The notes under the pieces: generated by a model
Databases searched by the model: none
Told to the model about the DNA's origin: nothing
What the model saw: the letters and a program-made list of their open reading frames with translations, nothing else
Part shown: in pieces, positions 54,166-62,999 of the stretch
Layout: each line of letters starts with the position of its first letter
Numbering within the stretch: position 1 is the stretch's first letter
Made by a program: the position numbers and the translations under genes
NCBI RefSeq assembly: GCF_900116615.1
Contig: NZ_FPBF01000001.1
Location: forward strand, 124,001-188,000
Source: Algoriphagus locisalis
GTDB lineage: Bacteria; Bacteroidota; Bacteroidia; Cytophagales; Cyclobacteriaceae
Direction of reading: 5' to 3'
DNA length: 64,000 bases

Positions 54166-54759
54166 TTATCTAATAAATACAATGCCTAAGTCTATACCTA
54201 CAGTAGATTGTCCGTCCAGATTACTACTACTAAAAGACTGGTAGTATTTGGCGCCAAGCTTGAACCCAACATATTGTGCAGGTCTGTATAATACGCCTAG
54301 TTCAGGTCTTAATGCAAACTGCCAGTGGGTTTCTTGGGAAGTAAAAACTCCCATATCAATCTCTCTATCATGAGCGATTGTACCCATTCCCAAACCTGCA
54401 AAGGGTCTGAATTTACCAGTTTCGTTAGCATAATACGTTCCCGTAGCAAGGATAGGGTAGCTATTTTGGTATCTATATTGAACCCCGGAAAGTGATGCTG
54501 AACCTTCTGTATAAACCTTGTTCTCTTCTCTCTTGTATAGAGTATAGCTTCCCAGTTCTCCACCTATGGTAAAATTACGCTTGATGAACCGCTCATATTG
54601 AATTTTGATTCCTCTACCCGATACCTGATCGATGTAATCAGCGGTATTGCCAGTAGGGACACTAACGGAGTAATTGATAGAGAAAAGTGAAGTTTGTGCT
54701 TGTGTAGTCCCGGCAAAAACCATTACCAGAAGAGCTACTAAAATGATCGATTTTTTCAT
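54166..54759 (-). CDS. outer membrane beta-barrel protein
   Basis: 197 residues with a signal peptide (IILVALLVMVFAGTTQAQ, cleavage after TQAQ). The mature part consists of amphipathic strands with aromatic girdles (LFSINYSVSVPTGN, YRYQNSYPILATGTYY, FRPFAGLGMGTIAHDRE) and ends in FIR, fitting an eight-stranded OmpX/OmpW-like barrel. Function unknown. It begins 2 bases after the stop of the preceding lipoprotein gene, so the two are co-transcribed. Confidence 0.78.
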   Translation of the reverse strand: MKKSIILVALLVMVFAGTTQAQTSLFSINYSVSVPTGNTADYIDQVSGRGIKIQYERFIKRNFTIGGELGSYTLYKREENKVYTEGSASLSGVQYRYQNSYPILATGTYYANETGKFRPFAGLGMGTIAHDREIDMGVFTSQETHWQFALRPELGVLYRPAQYVGFKLGAKYYQSFSSSNLDGQSTVGIDLGIVFIR

Positions 54760-54761
54760 GA

Positions 54762-55412
54762 TTATTTAGCTAGGTATGGTGATTGAGTAAATGCCTGGTC
54801 GATTGTGGTACTAATACGCTCATTGATAGAATTAGTATTGCCCTCCAAAAGGCCATTAATAACCCCAGTCCAGATCACAGGGATCTTATCATCTTCTGAG
54901 ATATCAGTCGGATCTGTCATCTGCAGTAAAACTGTGCCTGTCCGTACCGATGATACCTGAGGTGGGTAATAACCAGGGTAGTACCAGCCCCATCCTGGTC
55001 CCCATCCTGGATAGAACCAGCTCCAATACCACCAGTCATAGTAAAAATAGAGCTGATCTGTTTGGATCACAGTGGGTAAAATAATCAAATCAGGATTAGC
55101 ACTTTTATCTACTTCAGTGTACCCTGCATTTCTCATATTAGTCCGAATAGAAGCTAAAATTGCAGTAGTATAGACTGGAGATACATATTCTGGTTCAAAA
55201 TCCCCACCTGCTCCATTGATAAACTGTCCTTCGATTTTGACGATCTTATCAGGAACAGCAAATGTATTATTAGAAGCAAAATTATGATTGACATCATAAT
55301 TGGTATAGACGACATCCAGTTCGTCTATATACTCGGCGCCATCTGGTGTGCATGCCTGCAGTACCCAGCATCCAAATACTCCTATTCCTAGTAGTTGTAG
55401 TTTTTTAAACAT
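54762..55412 (-). CDS. DUF4136 lipoprotein with aromatic-rich loop
   Basis: 216 residues. Lipoprotein signal LQLLGIGVFGCWVLQAC with Cys21. DUF4136 traits: an early IDELDVVYTNYDVNHNF, TNMRNAGYTEVDKSANPDL, then an unusually Trp/Tyr-rich segment (YYDWWYWSWFYPGWGPGWGW) and VLLQMTDPT, PVIWTGVINGLLEGNTNSIN. It is the third DUF4136-type protein within 3 kb. It starts 23 bases after the stop of the 55436 gene, with which it probably forms an operon. Confidence 0.82.
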   Translation of the reverse strand: MFKKLQLLGIGVFGCWVLQACTPDGAEYIDELDVVYTNYDVNHNFASNNTFAVPDKIVKIEGQFINGAGGDFEPEYVSPVYTTAILASIRTNMRNAGYTEVDKSANPDLIILPTVIQTDQLYFYYDWWYWSWFYPGWGPGWGWYYPGYYPPQVSSVRTGTVLLQMTDPTDISEDDKIPVIWTGVINGLLEGNTNSINERISTTIDQAFTQSPYLAK

Positions 55413-55435
55413 AAAATTTATTTTGGTTTGTTTTC

Positions 55436-55906
55436 TTATTGATCTATGAATGGTAGTTCCTGCTGCATAGCATTCCTAATCGTATTGTGGATATAGGTGT
55501 CTATTTGCATGAATTTGGCAGCATCTAATGCTGATGTAGCTTTCTTGAATTTTTTATAGTAGGCTGAGTGAAGTTTGGCTAGTTCCATGTCATTTTTCAA
55601 CGTCCGCTTGGCTAGATTATCGGCTTCTTCCTCACCAATTACTTCATATTCCGTCAAAAAGTCATTGATGATTTTCATGCGTTCTCTGGCAATCATAGTT
55701 CTCTCCGCTTCATAGCTTTGATATACTGACCAAAAGTTCGTTGCTACAGATTCGGGTAGATCCATGTACCCTTCGATGATTTGCTTTTTGTCCATTCCAA
55801 AAGCAGACTGTAAAATGGTAATCTCATCATCCACTTCGCTTTGCGCAAAAGTAGTCTGAAAGGAAGCGAGAAATAAAAAGCCTGAAATTAAAAGTGCATT
55901 TTTCAT
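55436..55906 (-). CDS. secreted helical protein of unknown function
   Basis: 156 residues from the ATG at 55906; a longer frame exists but the signal peptide (MKNALLISGFLFLASFQTTF, cleavage near AQ) fixes the start. The mature part is entirely helical and charged (MDKKQIIEGYMDLPESVATN, AERTMIARERMKIIND, AKRTLKNDMELAKLHS), in outline like small periplasmic chaperones of the Spy/CpxP kind, but without their LTxxQ motif. Probably first in the operon with the lipoprotein and barrel genes. Confidence 0.65.
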   Translation of the reverse strand: MKNALLISGFLFLASFQTTFAQSEVDDEITILQSAFGMDKKQIIEGYMDLPESVATNFWSVYQSYEAERTMIARERMKIINDFLTEYEVIGEEEADNLAKRTLKNDMELAKLHSAYYKKFKKATSALDAAKFMQIDTYIHNTIRNAMQQELPFIDQ

Positions 55907-55942
55907 ATATGTTAGATTTAGGAGTTGAAAACAACTTAAGGA

Positions 55943-55950
55943 CAAAGTTA
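55943..55950 (-). promoter_or_regulatory. -7 element of the 55906 operon
   Basis: TAACTTTG on the minus strand, an exact TAnnTTTG, 37 bases upstream of the ATG. A -33 TTTG is not evident. Confidence 0.45.
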
Positions 55951-56033
55951 TACTTAATTAATGATTAGAGTGAAAAAAAATGAAGGAATAATCCTAAAAA
56001 TTTGTGAAGTTAGGTTTATTGCCCTAAATGTAG

Positions 56034-57230
56034 CTAGAAAGACTCATTGATGTTCAAATAAAAGCCTGAATTTCCTTTTTGTCCAAATCCATAATCAGCC
56101 GATATTGTAGTTCGGTTTACCTTGTTTATCATCACTCGGAATCCTAGCCCATAGCCTGGATTGATCTTATCGAAAAGATTTTCATTTGTCATTTTGCTGC
56201 CAAAACTAGCTGCATTGACAAATACTGTTCCGCCGAAAGTATCTTTGTTTTTTTGAAGAGGAAATCGGTATTCTGCTTCTGAATACACCATGCTTTCTCC
56301 TCTGAAACGACCCTGGGAGTACCCTCTGCCTGAGCGTCCAAACATGTCATATCCTATGGATGGCAAAGCCATATAAGGCAGTTCTCCGGAAACAAGAAAA
56401 TTTCCATAACCCCATAATGCTAAAAGATGTCGCTTTCGGTTTTCATTTAAAGGAAAGTAGTGGCGATAGTCAAGGAGTAGTGTCGAGGAGGTTTGATTTG
56501 ATCCCAGAAACTCTGGATTTATTTTGTAAGAAATTAAGGCAAAGTTGGTTTCATAAGGGGATACAGCTAGATCTCTGTTTTCCATCACAGCATTCAACGT
56601 AATTCCCGAAAGCGTATTTTTATTTGAAGTGAACCCTTTTGTCTGGTTGTAGAAATCATTCGAAAAAGTTAGTTCTTGATTGACTTCATCATCGATAAAA
56701 TTTTCAATTTTGGAATAAATATCAAGGTGATAGCCTATTCCAAGGTAAAATTTCGAGTCAGAAATTCTTTTGAGCACTGTTTCATAAAACCGGACCCAGT
56801 TGTAATCCATTTGTTGCTCTCCCCACCATACGCCAGGTTGATTGGGGTTTTCCATTGGCTCATTTGGACTGCTGCTTCCTAATCCGAAGGTAGGCTGGGA
56901 GGTAATGAAGAAGCGCCAGTCACCAACCAAAATCCAGCTGTCATCTGCCAGGAAGATATTACTTCTAGAGCTGATTAGCCATTGTTTTTTGGTAGTGTAA
57001 AGCAAGTTGCCTACAAGGTTTGAAAGGTGCGTGCTTTCAGCTTCACCCATTCTCCAAGTGGCAGAGGGGGCAATGCCAAAAAGCCATCCGTTTGCAGGAT
57101 TTGAAGCAATTGCAGGTAAGGGGACTAATTTAAAGTTTCGAATCTGATTGGGTTTATACATCACTGAATCTTGTGCTAAAACAGATAAGTTGATCCAGAA
57201 AAGCAGAAGAAAAAGTGAGATCCGAGTCAT
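56034..57230 (-). CDS. Omp85/BamA-like surface antigen barrel without POTRA domains
   Basis: 398 residues. Signal peptide (ISLFLLLFWINLSVLAQ) then a barrel-type sequence. Near the end lies GRSGRGYSQGRFRGESMVYS, followed by EAEYRFPLQ, the typical R-G-(Y/F) element of the Omp85 superfamily barrel, and the protein ends with a Phe. There is no room for POTRA domains, so this belongs to the short bacterial-surface-antigen group. It overlaps the stop of the porin gene by one base (TAATG). Confidence 0.8.
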   Translation of the reverse strand: MTRISLFLLLFWINLSVLAQDSVMYKPNQIRNFKLVPLPAIASNPANGWLFGIAPSATWRMGEAESTHLSNLVGNLLYTTKKQWLISSRSNIFLADDSWILVGDWRFFITSQPTFGLGSSSPNEPMENPNQPGVWWGEQQMDYNWVRFYETVLKRISDSKFYLGIGYHLDIYSKIENFIDDEVNQELTFSNDFYNQTKGFTSNKNTLSGITLNAVMENRDLAVSPYETNFALISYKINPEFLGSNQTSSTLLLDYRHYFPLNENRKRHLLALWGYGNFLVSGELPYMALPSIGYDMFGRSGRGYSQGRFRGESMVYSEAEYRFPLQKNKDTFGGTVFVNAASFGSKMTNENLFDKINPGYGLGFRVMINKVNRTTISADYGFGQKGNSGFYLNINESF

Positions 57231-58453
57231 TAGAATGAGATGTCTAGTTGTAGTCTAAAGCGTAATTCATTGTCTTGGGGAAGGTCCTTGTCCTCAAATG
57301 TAAATCGTGTAAGCTCTGTTGTTAGTTTACTTTTATGACCTGCAAAAAACCAGTTGAAAGCTACAGCTGCTTCTCGTTGTTTATTGCTGGTAATATTTAG
57401 GTCTGGATTGACCACAGCATACCGAAAAGCAATTTCTAAGGGTTCCGGCCAAAAGTTTAGAGCTTGATGAGCAAGGTAACCTGCTGTCAAATAATATCCG
57501 CCAAGTTTAGTCTCAATTTCGTCAAAGTTGTCAAAAATACTTTTCCTGTGAAATTCACTGGACCAGGAGAATCCTTTGTAGATAAATGCTGATTCGATCT
57601 GGTATTGTTTTACAGTGTACTGCCCGTCATTTGTCCCTTCATAGCCAGAGAGGTTGCCTCCTCCTGAAGTTGAGAATCGGGTGTAAGGACTAGTATTGGT
57701 GACTCCTGCAATAGCGATGATAGCGGCTGGTTTTTGGGATATATTTAAATCCCCACCAGAAAAAGGAACCGGCCTACCTAAGAAATTCCATTGAAACCTC
57801 CCAAAGTACATCATCTTGTCATCATCGTTTTGGGTAGCACCTATTCCCATTCCGGTAAGTACCGCAGCCCAATAGTTGAAATTGGCGATTCCGCCACCGT
57901 CAAGATTACCATAGATTTCTACACCTTGTTGCCTATCCACGGTGAATTTTCTATTCAAAAGAGAACGGTCAACCATCTGCTGATCGCCACTACTGATGAA
58001 GCGTTCTCTTGTAAATTCAACTTTCCATTGACCAGCTTTAAAGTTTAGCCAAGGCCATTTTTCAATCATTACTCTGTAGTCAAGTAATAGACTTCTGGAG
58101 AGCTCATATTCGAAATAATACTTTATCCAGGGCTGGTAAGCATGTCCACCCACCTTTAGGCGGGCACGGTTTATTTTGAAAACGCGCTGGTCTTGATTTC
58201 TGAAATCAGCAAATGTGATTGGATCCTGATCGTCTGGGAGAGCAAACCTAAGCTGTAACCTGGCGGCAATCTGCATCTCATATTTACCATCTTCAGTCTT
58301 TAAAATAAAGCCCTTGGAAGTATGGTTTAAAAACGATTCTTTTTTTTCCACCTTCGTCTTGGTGCTGTCTTTTTCCTGGGAAAATGTTGGTTGGAGTCCA
58401 ATAAATAGGATTAAACCTAATACAACTAATTTTGAGGCAGTTAGGATGCGCAC
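57230..58453 (-). CDS. OprO/P-type porin
   Basis: 407 residues from the GTG at 58453, where a signal peptide begins (RILTASKLVVLGLILFIGLQ, cleavage near FSQ). The long frame reaching to 58615 would run through the terminator hairpin of the previous gene, so I reject it. The porin shows ESFLNHTSKGFILKTEDGKY, EMQIAARLQLRFALPDDQDP, GQWKVEFTRERFISSGDQQM and FRYAVVNPDLN, as in phosphate-selective porin O/P-like proteins of Bacteroidota. The actual substrate is uncertain. Its TAA and the ATG of the Omp85-like gene share one base. Confidence 0.8.
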   Translation of the reverse strand: MRILTASKLVVLGLILFIGLQPTFSQEKDSTKTKVEKKESFLNHTSKGFILKTEDGKYEMQIAARLQLRFALPDDQDPITFADFRNQDQRVFKINRARLKVGGHAYQPWIKYYFEYELSRSLLLDYRVMIEKWPWLNFKAGQWKVEFTRERFISSGDQQMVDRSLLNRKFTVDRQQGVEIYGNLDGGGIANFNYWAAVLTGMGIGATQNDDDKMMYFGRFQWNFLGRPVPFSGGDLNISQKPAAIIAIAGVTNTSPYTRFSTSGGGNLSGYEGTNDGQYTVKQYQIESAFIYKGFSWSSEFHRKSIFDNFDEIETKLGGYYLTAGYLAHQALNFWPEPLEIAFRYAVVNPDLNITSNKQREAAVAFNWFFAGHKSKLTTELTRFTFEDKDLPQDNELRFRLQLDISF

Positions 58454-58504
58454 TTTGACTGATTTTTTTTTGGGATGCTTCGATTTTGGAAGCGCAAATA
58501 ACGC

Positions 58505-58544
58505 AAAAACCATCGAGAATAATGGGTGTTTCTCGATGGTTTTC
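58505..58544 (-). terminator. terminator after the 58566 barrel gene
   Basis: Perfect 10-bp stem CCATCGAGAA (58510-58519) with TTCTCGATGG (58530-58539), 10-base loop, A-run and T-run on the two sides. It ends the upstream barrel transcript and helps fix the porin start. Confidence 0.88.
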
Positions 58545-58565
58545 GCTTGATGCAATTTTAAGATA

Positions 58566-59231
58566 TTACTTTGCCGGCTGTGGAAGTCTAAAAACCAATC
58601 CTCCTTCCAGTCCAAATTGATACATACTGGAATAGCTGGAAAGACCAGTACTTATGCCGCCAGTACCAAAGTAAAGTCCTCCGCCAATAGCTTGGGTAGC
58701 AGAAAATAAAGAAGCCTGAACTCTTATTGCAATGTTGTCAGCCACCCAGAAATTAGATCCTCCTCGGATATTCCATGCAAATTTGGTTGCAGAATTCTCA
58801 TTTCCATTGTCAGGATTACTCACATTGAAAATACCCATCCCAAACCCAGCTCCGGCAAAAGGTTCTACGATTTCATTTACCGGGAAGTATCTTGTGCCAT
58901 TTAGCATTATCCAGTTGATTGCCAAATCGAAATCGGTAAAGCGTTCTGTTGGGCCAAAAACTCCTGCATCTAAATAATAGGTAGGAGCATTGGTATCCTG
59001 ACGCAAATATTGAATTTCAATTGCACCACGGTTTGGAATATGATACTCTATTCCACCACCCCATCGAAGACCATCTTGAATCTGACCATTGAAGTAGGAA
59101 GTGTTGGAATAATAAGAGTCCACTTTGTCTTTGAATACATATCCGGCATAGGTATTAATTCTAAGTTCCTGTGCATAGGAAGTTACTGCAATTGCGGTTA
59201 ACAAAAAGAGGGAAGTAAATGCCTTTTTCAT
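58566..59231 (-). CDS. outer membrane beta-barrel protein (OmpW/OmpX-like size)
   Basis: 221 residues with a signal peptide (AFTSLFLLTAIAVTSYAQ). The mature sequence is barrel-like: INTYAGYVFKDKVDSYYSNT, GGGIEYHIPNRGAIEIQYL, FAGAGFGMGIFNVSN, and terminates with LVFRLPQPAK. Function unknown. It stands alone, followed by a terminator, and upstream of it lies a duplicated ~75-bp element. Confidence 0.78.
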   Translation of the reverse strand: MKKAFTSLFLLTAIAVTSYAQELRINTYAGYVFKDKVDSYYSNTSYFNGQIQDGLRWGGGIEYHIPNRGAIEIQYLRQDTNAPTYYLDAGVFGPTERFTDFDLAINWIMLNGTRYFPVNEIVEPFAGAGFGMGIFNVSNPDNGNENSATKFAWNIRGGSNFWVADNIAIRVQASLFSATQAIGGGLYFGTGGISTGLSSYSSMYQFGLEGGLVFRLPQPAK

Positions 59232-59253
59232 ATGTTTATTTTTGTTTTTCTAT

Positions 59254-59325
59254 GGTCATATGGAATCTCGCATGAGAAATAATCATCCCAGTGTGTGACG
59301 ATCTTCGACATGCTCGATTTCATGT
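59254..59325. repeat. dispersed-type intergenic element, copy 1
   Basis: About 72 bases beginning GGTCATATGGAATC and ending TGCTCGATTTCATGTG. It matches copy 2 at 59345-59419 throughout with about ten substitutions and small indels. Shared blocks are GGAATCT(T)CGCATGA, AATCATCCC and GATTTCAT. Confidence 0.75.
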
Positions 59326-59344
59326 GTTTATAATTTTTTTTTAA

Positions 59345-59419
59345 GGTCACATGGAATCTTCGCATGAATTATAATCATCCCTCTGTGTGTCGCTTCGGGT
59401 CATGCTTGATTTCATCTCG
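59345..59419. repeat. dispersed-type intergenic element, copy 2
   Basis: About 75 bases beginning GGTCACATGGAATC and ending TGCTTGATTTCATCTCG; the second copy of the element at 59254-59325, start to start 91 bases apart. The wording resembles repeated intergenic units of Bacteroidota that contain GGAATCTCGCATGAG. Confidence 0.75.
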
Positions 59420-59455
59420 TTAAAAGTTTAGTTTTTTTTGATTATAAATATAAAT

Positions 59456-61822
59456 CTATTTTTTTAATACGCGTATTTCTACTTTTCTATCAGTTTCAAC
59501 TGATCCCTTTGTACTACCTCTCACGATTAATCCTCCATTGCTGATAGTAATTCGGGAGGGTTCAATCGCATAAAATTCAGTGAGTGCTGTGGTGACTGCT
59601 GCTACACGTTTTTCTGTAAGAGCAAGATTGTATGCTACAGAGCCTGTGTTGTCAGCAAACCCAACCAATTCAACCACAACATCTTCATTTTCCTTTAAAT
59701 ATGCTGCGACTGGAGCTAGTTTTTCTCTCTCTGAGTCAGGCAAAGTAGATTCATTGATAGCAAAATATACCTCTACTTTACTTTCATGTAGTAGAGTTTG
59801 GACATCCTTTTCCACTACGCTGGTGACTGTAACAGTATCGACGATTCGTGGTAAATTAGATAAGCTATCTATTAGAACTGAATCCATTGCTATTCTAGCC
59901 CTTAGTGTAGAGTCATTTGCGGCAGCAGCTGCAGCTCTTTTCTTATCGCCACTATTTGAAATAGCGGCGGTAGTCGCTGCTGTCCCCCCTACAAGAAGTG
60001 CATCTTTTAGAATTTCATTGTTTTTCTCGTCAAGTTTCTCCTGTCTTTTTCTGTTTTTCTCGTCGAGTTTTTGCTGCTTTTTGTTGTTTTTGTCTAGCTT
60101 TTTAGCTGTATCATCATCTAGTGCTTCAGTGTTGATAGTGAGCTCCTGAGGTTCAGTATCCTCTTGTTCTAAAGCTTCATAGGTAGGGATCTTATTTGCA
60201 AATGCCATCATCATCGCTGAGTCCCTTGTAGCTTGAGCCGAAAGCATATCTTCTCTGAATTTTTCCATTTCCTCATCAAATTCCTCTCGGGTCATTGTCT
60301 CTGGACCATTTGCTGTTCTGGAAGTTGCAGCTTGAGCTTGGGTTGCTGAATCTAGCGAAAGCACCGAAGGATTTGTAGAGTATAGGATTCTGCTCACTTG
60401 ACCAGGATAGATCACTAATTCTTTCATCATCGCAGCAGAGTCCAAAGAAGCAGATGGTGAAGTGTTAGTTTGTAGGGAATTGAGAGAATCCATCTTGAAC
60501 TGATTTTCTAAAGCAATGCTGTTCAAACTGGTCATTTTTCCCTGAGCGATAGATTTCTCACTTTCCAGATTCTGGATACGGGTCTGCGTAACCTCTGCGG
60601 AGACCGTGGTGTCCTGCTGTGCCATTGCTATGGTCTGATCAAGTTCTGCTAGCTGTCTTTCCGATGCAGTCATTTCATCGTTCAGTAGCGCTCTGCTAGT
60701 CTGTAGCGAATCCCGCATGCTGGTGATTTTTACCAGTGTTGCAGAGTCAGTCACAGCCTGCCCAGAAATAGCTTGTTCATTTCCAGGTAATTGAATGACT
60801 GTGAAGTAATTATTTGTTACCGACTGAGGAGTGGAGCTAGCCCTCGCCAAAGAATCTTCTTTAGCCATTTGAGCTTTGGAAAGCTCCGTAGGGACATATG
60901 TGTAGCGCTGAGTAATTACAGGCGGGTTGAAGGATTTTTTGTTAGCCCCCAAACTGAACTTGATACCCATACCATGATAAAAGTACCAGTCAGGTCTTCC
61001 GTTTTCCATGCCTCGGTATGGATTTTCTGCTGTTACGGTGTTAGTACCAGGTTTGGCGGCATACTCTTGGAAGTCATTGTCATAACTAGACCTATACACT
61101 CCTGAAACATCATCTAAGTAGTCAGTATTTGTTCTTTTGAAATCTGACTGCGCAAAGATTTCTATGCTTTTGGTAATTCGAAAACGCACACCTAACCCTA
61201 AGTTGGCATAGAATGAGGTTGTTTCGTAGTTTTCAGAACTTTCTGTGCCCAACTTACTAAGGTCTGTCTCAAAACTCCCATCTGGAATCACATTCGGATT
61301 GGTATAGTCGTATTGATTTCCATTGGCATCCAATAAGTCTCCATATACATTGAAGCTTTGCACACCGGCCCCGACAGTGATGTAAGGAGCAAAGAAGGAT
61401 TTACCCGAAAGTAACCAATTGTTATCAGGCTTAAATACAAAGGATAAGCCTGCATCATAGACGTCAGTTTGGAAATTGAGGGCTCGATCGAACGTTGGAC
61501 TTTCAGTGAATAGTGTTCCGTCTTTTTTTATAAATCTATCGCTTGATCCGAATTGATAACTACCTCCAGTTAGCATTAACCCAACTGAGTTCCCTAAAGC
61601 ATATTCTATCGAAACCTGATAGGATAGTTGCTCTGAGTAGGTCTCATATCGTTTATAATACTTAGTGAAGTTTTGAAAGTTATCGACTTTCAATGGGCGA
61701 ATATCACCCAGATAGTTTGTCGTACCTGCGCTGGCTCCAAACCTCCATTTATAACCATGTAATTGTGCCTGAGCAGAAAAAGCAAAGGCAAAAGCGAGAA
61801 TTACTAAACTTAGCTTTTTCAT
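59456..61822 (-). CDS. OmpA-family protein with N-terminal barrel, coiled coil and peptidoglycan-binding domain
   Basis: 788 residues. Signal peptide (LSLVILAFAFAFSAQAQ), an N-terminal barrel (about 20-300: WRFGASAGTTNYLGDIRPLK, FYANLGLGVRFRITKSIEIF), a long central helical region (about 325-650) containing a Lys/Glu-rich coiled coil with an 11-residue repeat (QKLDEKNRKRQEKLDEKNNE), and a C-terminal OmpA domain (about 675-788: YFAINESTLPDSEREKLAPV, LVGFADNTGSVAYNLALTEK, RVAAV and TDRKVEIRVLKK). It should tie the outer membrane to the peptidoglycan. It ends the operon that begins beyond the right edge; the upstream gene stops 4 bases before its ATG. Confidence 0.9.
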   Translation of the reverse strand: MKKLSLVILAFAFAFSAQAQLHGYKWRFGASAGTTNYLGDIRPLKVDNFQNFTKYYKRYETYSEQLSYQVSIEYALGNSVGLMLTGGSYQFGSSDRFIKKDGTLFTESPTFDRALNFQTDVYDAGLSFVFKPDNNWLLSGKSFFAPYITVGAGVQSFNVYGDLLDANGNQYDYTNPNVIPDGSFETDLSKLGTESSENYETTSFYANLGLGVRFRITKSIEIFAQSDFKRTNTDYLDDVSGVYRSSYDNDFQEYAAKPGTNTVTAENPYRGMENGRPDWYFYHGMGIKFSLGANKKSFNPPVITQRYTYVPTELSKAQMAKEDSLARASSTPQSVTNNYFTVIQLPGNEQAISGQAVTDSATLVKITSMRDSLQTSRALLNDEMTASERQLAELDQTIAMAQQDTTVSAEVTQTRIQNLESEKSIAQGKMTSLNSIALENQFKMDSLNSLQTNTSPSASLDSAAMMKELVIYPGQVSRILYSTNPSVLSLDSATQAQAATSRTANGPETMTREEFDEEMEKFREDMLSAQATRDSAMMMAFANKIPTYEALEQEDTEPQELTINTEALDDDTAKKLDKNNKKQQKLDEKNRKRQEKLDEKNNEILKDALLVGGTAATTAAISNSGDKKRAAAAAANDSTLRARIAMDSVLIDSLSNLPRIVDTVTVTSVVEKDVQTLLHESKVEVYFAINESTLPDSEREKLAPVAAYLKENEDVVVELVGFADNTGSVAYNLALTEKRVAAVTTALTEFYAIEPSRITISNGGLIVRGSTKGSVETDRKVEIRVLKK

Positions 61823-61826
61823 GTCC

Positions 61827-62993
61827 TTATCTTTTTTTGCTTCCTATGCCCAACCATAAATTAAACTCTGCACTCACTCCCACAAAAGGCACGAAACTAT
61901 TTTGATTAGTTCCACCTGACATCTCTGTGGTGATAAATGTACCGCCGGCATTTAATCTGATAAACCTGAAGAAGTTGTAGCCAAGACCTATATAAACTGG
62001 TCTTTCCAAAACTGGACCGGAGATTTTTTCATCCAACTGATTTTTGATGTCTCCAGAAAGGAAAAAACCTGTAGAAATTGACATGTTGTTCATGAATCTG
62101 GCAAATGTCCTGTTACCAAGCGGGAAAGAGAATCCAGCATATGGGCTCATCACGAATTCCTGGTCAGGTAATCCTTTGCTCAGAGAGATCGCACCATATC
62201 CTACATTTATAGGAAGAGAATTTGCGGTTTTTTCGGTAGGATAATTTTCAAATATGTTTTCATCCACTCTTACCAACATGTTTGGACTCAAGTATTGGTC
62301 AACTTCTGAGAAGAGAATATTTTCCAATTCAGTAATGTATTCATCTGCATAGACCGCTCTGGCGTTATCGGCTTCCGTCATTCCAGTTACATTGAATTTG
62401 GCTTTGCCCATTTTAAGTTTACCTCTTTGCTCCAGTTTTGCACGGGTAATGTCACTGAAGCCTGGGAATTTTTCTCCGTTTGGAAGCTCAAAGTAGTATG
62501 CACCTTGATCCACAATCCTCGAGATATTGTTGATGAGTACCTCATCTGATTCAGAAAAATGCACTCCGCCTTTCTTGATGGTGGTCACAGTGCTTAGATA
62601 GGTCTCTATATTTTGATGAATTAGAGATCGGACCTCATTGATCTGATCAGCTCCGGCTTTTTGGTAATAACCAAACTCCAATCTATAATCCGTATTGGAT
62701 CGCAGTGGATCAGCAACTAAAACCTGGTAGGAGAGATCCTTATAGCCAAAAGGGGCTTTCCAAAAGTAAGTGTAACCCGCCTTCTCTGTTTTTTTAGAAG
62801 GGTAAATAGTGAGTTTTACCATTTCTATTTTCTCAGGTATAGCTCCATGGATATAGAACTCTTGTTCAGCTGGGAGTGGCATTCCACCATTGATCTTCCC
62901 AGTAATTAGATCCAAGTTAATGGTAGTCACTTGAGCTTGAACCCCGAGCGCCCATAATCCAAAGACCATCGTTAGAAGTAGATTTTTTTTCAT
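61827..62993 (-). CDS. secreted protein of unknown function in an OmpA operon
   Basis: 388 residues with a signal peptide (KKNLLLTMVFGLWALGVQAQ). I do not recognise the family. An N-terminal beta-rich part (TTINLDLITGKINGGMPLPA, FYIHGAIPEKIEMVKLTIYP) is followed by a helical middle and a C-terminal part of barrel-like strands (FVMSPYAGFSFPLGNRTF, VYIGLGYNFFRFIRLNAGGT) ending with FNLWLGIGSKKR. The end could be a small outer membrane barrel. It lies between the FadL-like and OmpA genes at gaps of 6 and 4 bases, so the three are made together. Confidence 0.78.
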   Translation of the reverse strand: MKKNLLLTMVFGLWALGVQAQVTTINLDLITGKINGGMPLPAEQEFYIHGAIPEKIEMVKLTIYPSKKTEKAGYTYFWKAPFGYKDLSYQVLVADPLRSNTDYRLEFGYYQKAGADQINEVRSLIHQNIETYLSTVTTIKKGGVHFSESDEVLINNISRIVDQGAYYFELPNGEKFPGFSDITRAKLEQRGKLKMGKAKFNVTGMTEADNARAVYADEYITELENILFSEVDQYLSPNMLVRVDENIFENYPTEKTANSLPINVGYGAISLSKGLPDQEFVMSPYAGFSFPLGNRTFARFMNNMSISTGFFLSGDIKNQLDEKISGPVLERPVYIGLGYNFFRFIRLNAGGTFITTEMSGGTNQNSFVPFVGVSAEFNLWLGIGSKKR

Positions 62994-62999
62994 AGTCTA

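Noticed and set aside
57230..58615. Longer start for the porin at 58615
   Set aside because: It would include the terminator hairpin (58505-58544) and the end of the preceding gene; the signal peptide begins at the GTG at 58453.
59580..60149. 189-codon open frame opposite the OmpA gene, very Ser/Phe-rich
   Set aside because: Mirror of the Lys/Glu coiled-coil codons; not a real membrane protein.
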